A stretch of 64,000 bases of DNA from Siphonodentalium dalli. Its lineage: Eukaryota > Mollusca > Scaphopoda > Gadilida > Siphonodentaliidae. Below the pieces are notes generated by a model that did no database searches, had not been told where the DNA came from, and was given only the letters and a program-made list of their open reading frames with translations. The stretch is from positions 93,300,707 to 93,364,706 of the forward strand of contig CP136067.1 in NCBI GenBank assembly GCA_032622095.1, written 5' to 3'. Shown here in pieces: positions 50,758-61,545 of the stretch. A program made the position numbers and the translations under genes. The number at the start of each line of letters is the position of its first letter. Position 1 is the stretch's first letter.

Positions 50758-51654
50758 GGGACATGACAATCTGCAGGATGGGATGGGATATGGGACAAAA
50801 CGACAATCTGCGGGACAGAATTTCAAATTGCGTGGGACGGCAGATATCTCGAGGAATACAGGGCGTAGATGGCTCCTTTTGGTGTCTAACGAAAGGTCCA
50901 CATTCGCCCTATCCACACAAATTAACCCCGCCACTGATCGGACACCGGACGTTACATTATTCGGTCGACAACTGACCTAACATAAAATGCCACAAACACG
51001 AAAAACTGCGTTCGACATTAATGTTTAGAATTTAGATTTCTCGATGAATACGCTAGCAAACAACAAGTCTTCGGTATCAAATAACAAATGCGAATATTGT
51101 AATGGCGAACACGCAAACACGCGCCGATAAAACAGCTAAAAATAGACTCGATGTTTACAATTACAGGATCGATTTCAGCTGGTATATTCAATATAATGGG
51201 GCGTATAGAGTATCAAAATGTAGGATTAGACACAGTGAATGTGTTTTTTCCAAATGGGTCCACTACGCGGTGAAATTGTTGCAGAAATTCGCTCCAAGAA
51301 AGAGCGCTACTTTTCTCGTAAAAAATAGAATGGCCGACTGAAGCCGTTCTATCGTTCCAACTTAGCCGTTCTTGGCAGCACTTCATCCACAAAATACGAA
51401 TATACACCATGTATCAGAAGACATATCAAATGTAAACTTTAAAAGGTATTTGCGCTTTTCATTTGTTATAATTCACACTTATTTTGTATTTTAGTTGTGA
51501 TTAAAAGCCCAGGCCGGAAGCCGGTGTCCGGCGATTACAAGCCAAGTTACAAAATAAATTAACTGGTTTGAATGCATGAATATGTTAATGGTCAGACTGC
51601 TCGAAAGAATATTCAAATCAAATAGTGCTTATAGACTTAAAAACTTATGTGTCC
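50758..51654. other. No gene recognised
   Basis: Begins with GGGAT-type short repeats (about 50778-50800). Overlapping ORFs of 65-82 codons at 50686-51410 occupy several frames and lack domains. Confidence 0.35.
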
Positions 51655-52068
51655 GCCAGTCATATGCGGTGGAAGTTCTCATATTATCTGCTGGTCATAC
51701 GTGGGGGAGGTTCTCATATGAACATATTATCTGCTGGTCGTACGCGGGGGAGGTTCTCATATGAACATATTATACGCCAGTCATACGCGGTGGAGGTTCA
51801 TACTATCCGCCGGTCATACGAGAGGAGGTTTTCATATTATCATCCTGTCATATGTGGGAGAGGTTCTCATATGAACTTATTATCCGCCGGTCATACGCGG
51901 TGGAGGTTCATATTATCCGCCGGTCATACGCAAGGGAGGTTCTCATATTATCATCCGGTCATACGTGGGGGGGGGTTCTGATATGAACATATTATCCACT
52001 GGTCATACACGGTGGAGGTTCATATTATCCACCGGTCATATGCGAGGGAGGTTCTCATATTATCTCGA
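51655..52068 (+). repeat. Minisatellite, first half of a head-to-head array
   Basis: Eleven units in plus orientation. Each contains CCGGTCATACGCGG or a variant, then GGAGGTTCTCATATTATC or GGAGGTTCATATTATCC. Three length classes (about 32, 36 and 45 bp) follow each other. Apparent ORFs encode the repeat itself (YAVEVHIIRRS-like). Confidence 0.95.
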
Positions 52069-52695
52069 ATCAAATGAGGATAATATGAGAACCTCCACCG
52101 TGTATGACCGGCGGATAATGTGTTCATATGCAAACCTCCCCCGCGTATGACCGGCAGATAATATGTTCACATGAGAACCTCCACCACGTATGACCGGAGG
52201 ATAATATGAGAACCTCCCCCATGTATGACCGGAGAATAATATGAGAACCTCACTCATGTATGACCGGTGGATAATATGAACCTCCACCGTGTATGACCGG
52301 CGGATAATATGAACCTCCACCGCATATGACCGGCGGATAATATGTTCATATGAGAACCTCCCCCACGTATGACCGCAGGATAATATGAGAACCTCCCTCA
52401 CGTATGACCGGTGGATAATATGAGAACCTCCCTTGCATATGACAGGCGGATAATATGTTCATATGAGAACCTGCCCCACGTATGACCGGAGGATAATATG
52501 AGAACCTCCCTCGCGTATGACTGGCGGATAATATGAACCTCCACCGTGTGTGACCGGTAGATAATATGTTCATATGAGAAAATCCCCCGTGTATGACCGG
52601 CGGATAATAAAAATTATGTTCATATGAGAACCTCCCCCACGTATGACCGGAGGATAATATGAGAACCTCCCCCACGTATGACCGGAGGATAATAT
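52069..52695 (-). repeat. Minisatellite, second half in inverted orientation
   Basis: About sixteen units of the same repeat, all reversed. The switch lies at about 52068-52079 within a short unique core (TCGAATCAAATGAG). The array stops where a fragment of the inverted-duplication arm starts. Confidence 0.95.
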
Positions 52696-52696
52696 C

Positions 52697-52818
52697 AAAT
52701 CCTTTCACCCAGGTCGCTGTCCCACGGATATATATGTATAAATTATCGACCGAGGGCGATGACCTCTGATATAGATTTAACCATAATCACGCCGCCTAAC
52801 AGTAGAAAGTGTTACATT
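52697..52818 (+). repeat. Fragment of the inverted-duplication arm sequence
   Basis: Matches 39978-40097 in the left arm from 'aaatcctttcacccaggtcg' to 'aacagtagaaagtgttacat' with few differences, in left-arm orientation. Confidence 0.9.
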
Positions 52819-52824
52819 GGTCGA

Positions 52825-53993
52825 CATTAGTACACAGTTGAAGGCACGGGTGGCCTTTGTTATAGGTTCTACTGTAGAAATAACAGTTACCAAATTATGA
52901 TAATTTCCTCACGAGTATACTAATATGATAGTATAATGATAGTATAAATGCAAAACACCCAACAACGGCGAGACCCCACTAATGTACTTTGGTTAGAAAT
53001 GCCCCCAAGGTGTTCACAGCATACTGGTATAGCGTTTGCTAATCCTCGCCTCTCAAGATTTCGGCATTGAATGGGTCACCATGAATCACTGTCCTATATA
53101 CGTGCTGTATACAAACAAACGCTCGGCTCACAATTTATACTATACTAGCAGGTGACCCGACTTCGTCCGGGCTTTGACCTTGAATTGACTATTTAGAAGG
53201 TCAAGGTCAGGTCGAAGTCACTATTTGACTACGTCGAAAACACTCCCCTGACAAAAGTAACCCTAGGTATCAAATTTCGTCGAAATCCGTAAGTTTTACC
53301 CGATTTGACATTGAATTGACCATTTTGAAGGTCAAGGTCAGGTCGGGGTCACGATTGACCCGTGCAAAACACTCCCCGGACAAAATTACCCGTATTTATC
53401 AAATTTCGTCGAAATCCGTGCATCAGTTTACCCGGCCATAGCTAACAGACAAACAAAGAGACAGAAGTCCCAAATATATATATTAGATCATTTGTGGGTA
53501 CCCGTTTCAAGGTGAAGGCCACCTCGGGTGGAAACACTGACCCGATGAAAATCTCCCCCATTCCTAGGAACCCCTAAGTACGAACACAGACCTGTCTGGA
53601 CACAGACACAACACGCTCATGTCTGGACACATACACGCTCTTTATCAACGACACTGCGGATACGAACGCCCTTTAACTATCACGCGATTAACCCATGGAC
53701 TACCCATTGCTGTGGCGGGGGTTGGAGAATGAGTGCTCTGACGTTCTCAGAAGCGGTGCGATGACATTCCATGTGGGATTTTACCCTTAGATAGGAAGTT
53801 TGGGCTCCATCCGTCCGACAGTTTTCCCGGCCATAGTTAACAAACAAACAAACAAACAGAAGTCCCAAAATATATATTAGATCATGATAATAATATTAAT
53901 ATACGCTTGAGAAAATTTTCATAATTTGGTAGCTGTTATTTCTACATTATAACCTATAACAAAGTCCACCGTGCCTTTAACTGTGTACTAATG
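52825..53993. mobile_element. 1.17-kb element with about 97-bp terminal inverted repeats
   Basis: CATTAGTACACAGTTGAAGG opens the left end, and the inverse (CTGTGTACTAATG at 53981-53993) closes the right. Pairing continues for nearly 100 bp on each side (52825-52921 and 53898-53993). The interior holds a Helitron. It has no transposase. Target duplication is not clear. Confidence 0.8.
53145..53881 (-). mobile_element. Compound non-autonomous Helitron
   Basis: Minus strand. The 3' end CTAG is at 53145-53148, preceded by a GCCCGGACGAAGTCGGGTC hairpin. One 5' end (TCTAATATATATTTGGGAC) is at 53487 and a second near-identical one is at 53881. It is thus either two head-to-tail copies with one 3' end lost or a duplicated 5' end. 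The interior phrases 'aaggtcaaggtcaggtcg' match Helitron 3 in the left arm. Confidence 0.8.
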
Positions 53994-54002
53994 TTATATT
54001 CT

Positions 54003-54207
54003 GCCAAATTTGAGTATCGTCGTATTTGAGTTTTCGAACTTCCGTATGCTGGACCAACGACTTCGATTGACATATAACTTCCGTATACTCGACCAACGAC
54101 TTCGATTAACATATAACTTCCGTATATTGGACCTATACGACTTCGAATAACATATTATCCACGCCGTCCGTATACTAGACCTGCTGCTTCGATTAACATA
54201 TACATGC
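54003..54207 (-). repeat. Arm-derived minisatellite fragment upstream of the receptor gene
   Basis: Collinear with 46490-46985 of the right arm ('caaatttgagtatcgtcgta', then CTTCCGTATAC and GACTTCGATTAACATATA units), with four to five units. It ends about 150 bp before the receptor start codon. Confidence 0.85.
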
Positions 54208-54335
54208 CATCAATGTCACACCATGTTGTCGACAATAAACAAAACTAACTTGCAATGTATCTATGAAATTGGCATTATTATACAAATATACGTTACGGTA
54301 CATATTGTATCCATCACGCGATCGTGGTTACAAGT

Positions 54336-54356
54336 AATCGTTTCTAATCGTTTCAG
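54336..54356 (+). other. Candidate 3' splice site before the receptor start codon
   Basis: A pyrimidine-rich tract ending TCGTTTCAG is followed four bases later by the ATG at 54361. This suits an intron in the 5' UTR, an arrangement common when an animal TLR has one coding exon. The matching donor is not identified. Confidence 0.5.
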
Positions 54357-54360
54357 GGCC

Positions 54361-56805
54361 ATGTTCCGTCTTCGTGCAGTCCTGATTGAGATAGCATTAG
54401 TGCGTGTTGTTGTTCTCACCAGTGAGCTACGTTCCTATCACGGGACTAATCTAGATGGCGGTACCGATTTGACCAGCCTGACTGGTCCTACTGATGTCTG
54501 TCGAATGAAGAGAGGCGATGTGTTTTCTCACACCGGATGGATGTGTGACTGCACATCGGATGGAATCACTCGTGTGCCTGATTTCTATTCTGGATGTCTG
54601 TCGCTCGACCTAAGTGAGAACGATTTGGAAGATGTCCCGAATTACGCATTCACATCTGCAATGCGACTGTTTCTGCTCGATTTATCGAAAAACAGAATTT
54701 ACAAGTTAGAACCTTTAGCATTCTATGGACTGGTGGATCTTATAGAACTCGATTTGACTGGGAATAATTTGAAAATGACACAGCTGACATACCCGGTGAA
54801 TGTGTTTAGCAACCTGGGTAATCTAAAGATCCTTCTCATGAGTGATAACATACAAATCATGGATCAATCTTACCACTATCCTCTCGATTCACTGGGAAAA
54901 CTCACATCTTTAGAAGAGCTGACGATCGACGGACTTACTAACGCTACGTTCAGCTCCGCTACGGCAACCCTCTCAAATCTAACAACCTTGAAGATGGGCT
55001 ATTCGTATGGCTTCTGTTCAATCGACAAGCTAAACAGGGATTTTTTTTAATCGGTTCCAAATATTAGAACCATTGTTCTAAGTAATTGCGGTATCCGATA
55101 CATTCACCCAACAGCGTTCAGAAACCTGCGCAAAGTACATTCTTTGGATATTTCTATTAATGCCGGATTGGGGATTAATGTTCTTGAAACGGCGTTTAAG
55201 TCACTGCAGGAGTCGCCGACATTGAAAAAGCTATACCTTCGAGAAATACATGGCAGTTACAGCTCAAGTGTAACTCTGGAAACACGACACGTGAATTGGA
55301 TGAGAAACACGGCGCTATCTTACATTGATCTTGGGTTTAACGCGATTGAGTTGGTTGCACCTGGAGTCTACAAACTTTTTCCGAAAGGTCTGCAATATCT
55401 GTCCATCAGCGGAAACCGCTTTCTTCCGCGCCAAGTCTCCTTTATGCAGCTGTCCTCGCTAAGGTCTCTCACACATGCAGATGTTAGCAGATCACAAATG
55501 ACCCATATCTATCTAAATTTATTCCAATTTGTCGTTCCAAAGCTCGGGGTTTTTAACTATAGCCAGAACAGTGCCGTAGTATGGAAATCTTTGCAGCTGA
55601 TGCAGACGGTCTGGTCACTCGACCTATCGGGGAACGGCTGCCATGAAGTCTCCGTTGGTTTCTTCGACGTTGGAAAACGGTTGAAAGATTTATACCTAAG
55701 TAGCAACTATCTGGGGCTCGTCGTGCCAAAACATAAACACCACGCTATTTTCGGAGAATTAAGATATTTGGAAAATATTGACCTGGCGACGAACAATATA
55801 AGAGACATACCTAGTGATATCTTCATTAACCAAATGCACATGACATCTATCATTTTCAATGACAATTCGATTGCTGAATTTAACCTCGAAATATCACACA
55901 TGAAGGATTTGCAATTGGTTAGCTTACGGCGAAACAGAATCCGCACCATGACCCCGATTGTCAGGAAAACCATGGGAATGTTTGGTCCAGGATTTCAACT
56001 GGATATCACAGGTAATTCTCCGGAGTGTTCGTGTAACAACATTGACTACATTCGTTGGCTTACAGACACACGCGTAAATGTATCATACGACCGAATTGTG
56101 CAGTGCAACTTTCCGAACGGAACCAAATTATCTTCTGATATCGATTACGTACTGCTAGCCCTAGAACTATATTGTAATACTTATTCGCCGATAATCGCGA
56201 TTGGTGTGATTTGTAACACGGCGGCGATAATCGCGATTTTGATCGGGATGATTTATAAAGAGAGATTGAAACTTCAGTACCTGTACAACCTGTTCCGTTC
56301 TAAATATTACGGACACAGTGGCCTGAAATCACCTGAATATAAATGGGATGCCTTCATTTCGTACGCGACAGAAGATTATAAATTCATTATCCACAAGATC
56401 GTGCCAATTCTAGAGGAAGATCGTGGTTTGCGAGTGTGTCTTCATCAGAGAGATTTTATGCTGGGTCATCCAATCGCGTCCAACATCCTGAATGCTATTA
56501 ATAACAGCAGATGGACAGTCGTGATCTCATCGCCGTCCTATGTGCGGAGTTCGTGGTGTCGATACGAATTCAACATGGCGCGAATGGAAGGTATATACTC
56601 TGACAGAAACGTCGTTATTTTGGTGGATTATCTGTTCGTTCCTGAGCCGCTCATTCCCGTGGAGATGAGGGAACATAGGGAGCTCGACACCTACATTACA
56701 TACACTGACGGATTCGGAGAGCATATGTTTTGGCAGCGACTGTATGAGTGTATTAGTCTACGGTCAGACGAGGAATTACGGGAACCATCAGGACTAATGA
56801 ACTGA
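54361..56805 (+). pseudogene. Toll-like receptor, interrupted by one in-frame stop (null allele or young pseudogene)
   Basis: A type I membrane receptor of innate immunity; in the family the ectodomain senses ligand and the TIR domain recruits adaptors such as MyD88. Counting from ATG 54361 there are 814 codons before TGA. In order they are a hydrophobic N-terminus (about 1-22), an N-terminal cysteine cap (C47, C62, C64, C79), and about 15 leucine-rich repeats (for example LDLSENDLEDVP, LDLSKNRIYKLEP, LDLSGNGCHEVS). Then come one C-terminal cap (CSC at 556-558, C605), a transmembrane segment (about 611-632) and TIR (661 to about 795) with WDAFISYA, CLHQRDF and the FW box (790-791). One cysteine cap next to the membrane suggests the single-cysteine-cluster type. 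Codon 230 is TAA (55048-55050); the frame is the same and open on both sides, so this is a nonsense change (CAA to TAA is plausible), not a frameshift. The BB-loop proline is replaced by L701. ATG 54361 is preferred to 54223 because a signal-like peptide and splice acceptor fit it. Confidence 0.92.
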
Positions 56806-57294
56806 TGATTGAACATATTTATTTTGACCCAATTATTACAACATAATATAAGTTTGGAATATATATAGGCATAGTGGATGAGGATTGGTTCATCACCCTG
56901 TTCACTGAAGATTACATATCTAGTATCTGATATGGATTAAATTGTATTGAATAGGGTGAACATATTATTACTGTGGCATGAATAGGGTGTACATATTATT
57001 ACTGTGGCATAAGTCGTTATGTTCCCTGGTGATGCTATTGAACAAAATAGGATTTGTATATTCGGTCGTGGGCAGGGGGGTGGAAATAAGTTTTTTCCGG
57101 GCACGTATGCCGGGGTGGGTGGGTGGTCGATAGGACCAACAAACAATTTTTTCCGCAACTCAAAAATATTTTTCATGCAAGTCTTTTTGACTGTTTTTGC
57201 AATGAGTTTGGCTTAAAACACATCTATATGTCAATATTAACATAAATGACAAATTTCATGATGATCAGACAAACAGTATAGCCTGTAGCCCATG
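56806..57294. other. Downstream of receptor: no AATAAA near the stop; G-rich repeat fragment
   Basis: No canonical AATAAA was seen within the first 150 bp after the stop. Positions 57040-57165 ('ggtcgtgggcagggggg', 'gggcacgtatgccgg', 'gtgggtgggtgg') resemble the ends of the repeat at 57295-57625, so a diverged partial copy is likely. Confidence 0.5.
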
Positions 57295-57625
57295 ATAATG
57301 GGTTGAATTTTGAAATCCAAGATGGCTGCTGGCAGCCATGTTTTTTTTTACCGAATAACCCCAAAATGACTTGTTCCTATTTACATGTCAATGTTCACAT
57401 CCATGACTAATAGTATGCACAGAAATTCATATACAACTGTTTACAGTGAAATTCCCCCCGCAAATCTCTGTTTTAGTGTTAAAAGGTGGGTGGGTGTCAA
57501 AAAATGGTCGGAAAAAACTGCCGAATATGGAAAAAAAATTGGACGCGGGGGTGGGTGGGTCCCAACAAGGGTCGAAAGTCAAAAATCAGCATACGTGCCT
57601 GCAAATTTTTTCCGACCCCCCCCCC
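57295..57625 (+). repeat. Dispersed repeat with G/C homopolymer tracts (copy 2)
   Basis: Inverse of 6400-6735. It includes 'aagatggctgctggcagcc', 'gtgttaaaaggtgggtgggt' and a C13 run before its end. ORFs of 60-107 codons on both strands are repeat-derived. Confidence 0.7.
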
Positions 57626-57989
57626 CTGTCGTGGGCAGCAGCAGGGATTTGAACTGTAAGTCTGGACTATGTATTTCAAACAGGCATGTGTTTAGGTCAT
57701 CAGTGTAACTGGCAATGCCAAAAAGGTCCTGCACATAAGTGATTGATATGTTCAAGTTATTAATTTTAGAAATCATATTAGTTCGCGCTTCGTTGTATAG
57801 TGCAATAAAACAGGAAATTGTTAGCATCCTCACAATTGATGTCCACATGAACATGCTTGCTTAATGGCAATGTAATTCTTAGAAAGGGCGGTTGAAATCG
57901 GTGTTGGTTTCTAAGCGGATAGCCCGACTCTTACTTTTGTTGCAAGATCATTTGAAAGTTCACTTATGCATGATCGAGTGATGGTTGAA
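57626..57989. other. No feature recognised
   Basis: Short AT-rich link. The 91-codon minus-strand ORF (57579-57854) runs into the C13 tract and has no domain. Confidence 0.3.
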
Positions 57990-59450
57990 TGCTGAACAAT
58001 TTGCGATCTTTGTAACATGGTTCAAGTACGAGTACGTTTCTAATCACATTTCGTATCCAATTACGCAAATACCGAGTATGTTTTAATCACATTTAGTCCA
58101 CCACCTCCTGCGACAGGGTCAGATATACTTGCCAATATACACCATAGGAGGGTGTAATGCTGATCTAAGAATGGCCTCAGGTAATGCACTCATGAAATGA
58201 CCTCTCATAAAGGATTAATTAAAATACATGTATGGTTCCATGAGGATAAATTAAAATATCGTCACACCCAGAGAGGGTTAATTGAAATATGGTCCGATGA
58301 GGGTAAATTAAAATATGGTCACATCACGGTTAAATAAAATATGGTCCGATTAGGGTTAATTAATATATCGTCCAATGAGGGTAAATAAAATATATGGTCC
58401 CATGATGGTTAATTAAAACTGTACCTTGATTGTTAATTAAAATATCGTCCCATGAGGGTTAATAAAAATGTGGACCCATGGGGGTTAATTGAAATATGGT
58501 CCCATTAAGGTAAATTAAAATATGGTCACGTGACTTAATTAAAGAATAAATATATGGTCCCATTATGAGGGTTAATTAAAATTAAAATATGATGTCATCA
58601 GTGTTGATTAAACTACGGTCCCACTGGGGTGAAACACAATATAGTCCCATGAGGGTCAATTAAAATATGGTCCAATGAGGACTAATTATAATATGCCCCC
58701 TCCCCCATGAGTATCAATTAAACATGGTCCCAGGAGGGGGGGTAATTTCTGAACATTCTTCAATTCATATAGCATTTTGATATATCCTCGGTACACATAA
58801 ATAAAATTGATATTTAGAATTATGCCACATTGTATGTTAAACAACCAATGTGAAGGGTTAGTGTTGGAAGTTTTCTTAATAACATCTCTATTTCATAGCT
58901 CCGATATATTCCGCATACAAACAAATGAAAAGTCAATATTTACAAACAGCACGAAGGAGTAACCATCCCAATTCATTTAGAATATAACATGCCGATCTTT
59001 GTCGCGTATAACTAAATGAAAAAGTTCACTAAACGATATTAAATAACATGTTAAACACCGATATAAACAAACACCTCGGATTCATGTTCGAATTAAAGTT
59101 CTTATACAATCGTCAAATCCCCGTGCAGTATAATAGTAGATAGCATTCCGATTTATGTCACGTGAAAATAAACGAAAGATGTTCAAATAACAATGCAACA
59201 AAGCAGGTTAAAGATCAATAAAAACACATAACGCGCAGCGCGCCAATGGTTAACGCGCGAATTCCCGTTAGAATTAATCGCCTTGCACGTTTTGGCACCC
59301 GAATAACAATTGAAATTGAAATTGAAATTCCCAACTACACATTCTACCGGACTCGGCCTCAGGGTAGCAGTTCGACTTTTAATCCGTCCCAAAAATTTCG
59401 CCCATAGGATACCAAGAATCTCTACATTATAGTATACACCTGGAGGGCTA
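57990..59450 (+). repeat. Long duplicated repeat, copy B, with about 26-bp minisatellite
   Basis: Collinear and in the same orientation as 30610-31990. Positions 58200-58700 hold the minisatellite. About 160 bp around 58810-58975 are unique to this copy. It ends with the 'accggactcggcctc' module and a short conserved tail ('tacacctggag'). Confidence 0.85.
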
Positions 59451-59865
59451 AATGAACACACTATACGTTACTAATTGAAAGAAGAATGGTATGGCATACA
59501 GGAAATAAGTCAAAATTCGCGAGAAGATGGTGACCACATACATTGGACCTGCATCCCAAATTTGCATTGGCCAGGATAAACCTTTTTCTTATATAATATT
59601 AATTTATTCCTTACTTCATATTCCTATTATATTGATAGAAGCTACAGAGTTAATGCGGCGGGTGACTGCAAATTGATGAATGAAGGTTTTATAAACTGTA
59701 TAATTTTACTTAACTTTACTTACCATTGTACATGTATATGTTAATGTTAACATTGGGCTCCGTGCCAAATCACATGTATGACTGTATGTAATATAAATTA
59801 TATAAGTTCATAAGTGGAGGACATAAAGGCATATGTATATATAGGCGACGTTAGATTACTTGTTT
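59451..59865. other. No feature recognised
   Basis: AT-rich, with no ORF of interest. Confidence 0.3.
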
Positions 59866-59867
59866 AT

Positions 59868-59995
59868 ACAATTTAGTAACTTGTAACTTGTGTAAACAAG
59901 TTAGCTAACTTGTTTAATCAAGTTAGTAACTTGTTTAAACAAGTTAGTTAACTTGTTTAAACAAGTTAGTAACTTGTTCAAACAAGATAGTAACA
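59868..59995. repeat. Tandem array of an 18-bp perfect palindrome
   Basis: AACTTGTTTAAACAAGTT or one-to-two-base variants occur five to six times, joined by 3-4 bp spacers (AGT or AGTT), period about 21-22 bp. Each unit is self-complementary, so the whole array is too. Confidence 0.95.
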
Positions 59996-60044
59996 AAGGA
60001 GGAGGTGGCGGTTCTACGCTGCCGTAGATAAGTTCGTTCTATCA

Positions 60045-60155
60045 ACAGTAATGCCCTAAATAACCGACTCCTTAACACATCAGAATTATAGGTAATTTGT
60101 TCAGGATTTAGTCAGAAATATGGCGTGTTACCATTCATCGGAAAGCTCTCACTGA
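60045..60155. mobile_element. Truncated copy of the 126-bp MITE
   Basis: Shares 'cagtaatgccctaa', 'cgactcctta', 'caggatttagtc' and 'catcggaaagctctc' with 10426-10551. The inverted right end is missing. The 119-codon ORF that starts beside it on the minus strand shows no domain. Confidence 0.8.
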
Positions 60156-60479
60156 GAGGTGCGGTCCGCGTTTTTTTTTAAATTTATTTTTTTTGCTTAC
60201 CGGCCGTAAGTTCGGGGTTGGGGATTGGAACTTTGGGTCTATTCTGCACGATAGTGCATACCCCATCTCGTTCTGGCTCATGTGGTGGTAAGGTCTGGTG
60301 CAGTCGCCTTTTTGTATGACCCATGCACCAGGGGAGCAACCCTGGCACAAACGAACACATACAGAACGTTTCTTTACGGTTTCGGTTCTATTTGCACGGG
60401 ACCTATAATACCTCCATGCTGAACACATGGGGGTGTAAGTCAGGGAGCTGGCTAGAGGGTCACCGTTGAGGGTGTCCAC

Positions 60480-61410
60480 GTTGAAAAATTCCAACTACAC
60501 CACCCCATTGCCCTTGAATCCGACCAAACACAAGTTTTGCATAATTCCATTTGCACCCCCGCCCTTGCACCTCAATGCTCAGGCCTAATAGCCTATATAT
60601 TCATAAACCATGGTTCTATATACCCGGTATGAGAACATTCAGATAGTTGAACATGAAAATTGCATAAGTCCTAACATCTAGTGGTCCAACTCCAGAAAAA
60701 TGCACATGGCTACGGACAAGAGACCAGGACACACCGGGCCGACCATGGTAGTTCAGTCCGGTGTGAGAACATTTTGAAAATCGCAAAAATCTAGTGTTGG
60801 AAATTTCAAACCTCATATTCACCTTTAGATTGGAAAATTCTCCAACTGTTGACCATTTCAGTCCACAATTTTGACCCGTGGTTCGGCCCGGTGTGTGAAC
60901 ATTTTGAAATCTGAACAAGAAAATTGCACAATCCTAACATCTAGACTAGCCTCAAGCCTTCCTAGAGATGGAAATTTCAAACCTGAACATCCCCCACTTA
61001 GGTTGGAAAATTTTTAACTGATGACAATTCCAATATTGACCAAATGTAGGACAATATTGTTTTCTTAAAGTAACTAGCAGTTTTTGACTGGCCACAGGGA
61101 GGGACCGTGACACAAGCTTTCCAAGTGTTGGAAATTTCCAACCTGACACCCCCCCTAAGGTTGGAAAATGTCCAACTGATGACCATTTCAGTCCAAAATT
61201 TTGACCAAAAGTAGGAAACTTTTGGTTCAAAAACAATAAATTCCCCTCAATAAATTGTTTGAAAATCAAATTACAAGAACATTTTCAACCTATTGTTGGT
61301 GTGAAATTTCCAACTAATGTTGTGTCAGGTATGAAATTTCCAAACTGTTGAAAAGTTTGTCCAAAGTTGGAGGGGTGAGACACTCCAAACCCCCCTGTCG
61401 CCACGTCCCT
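60480..61410 (+). repeat. Degenerate tandem array, about 165 bp, of the TTGGAAATTTCAT repeat
   Basis: Landmarks 'ggaaatttc', 'aggttggaaaat', 'ccaactg' and 'ccaaaattttgacc' recur near 60801, 60970 and 61130, with a partial unit near 61300. A 'cccggtgtg', 'gaacattttgaaa' phrase occurs near 60765 and 60890. It ends with 'ctgtcgccacgtccctg' as in 12990-13345. Confidence 0.75.
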
Positions 61411-61469
61411 GTGTGTAACCTGTTATCAGCAACGAATAGATTTTCAAACTTTGATACCTTACTCTTATT

Positions 61470-61545
61470 TAAATTCGCGCAGTACTATTTTTTGCGCACC
61501 CGTCCGTGCGCGAATTTAAAACTGAGCGAAAAATAGTACGACTTC
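61470..61545. repeat. Nested short palindromes
   Basis: AAATTCGCGCA is inverted at TGCGCGAATTT. GTACTATTTTTTGCGC overlaps it and is inverted at GCGAAAAATAGTAC. The two stems share bases, so alternative foldings are possible. Confidence 0.7.

Noticed and set aside
51625..52708. Repeat-protein-like ORFs of 113-120 codons
   Set aside because: Read directly out of the minisatellite on both strands.
54223..55050. Upstream ATG at 54223 as the receptor start, and a frameshift at 55050
   Set aside because: The peptide before 54361 lies across a good splice acceptor and is not receptor-like. The two open stretches are in the same frame, separated only by one TAA.
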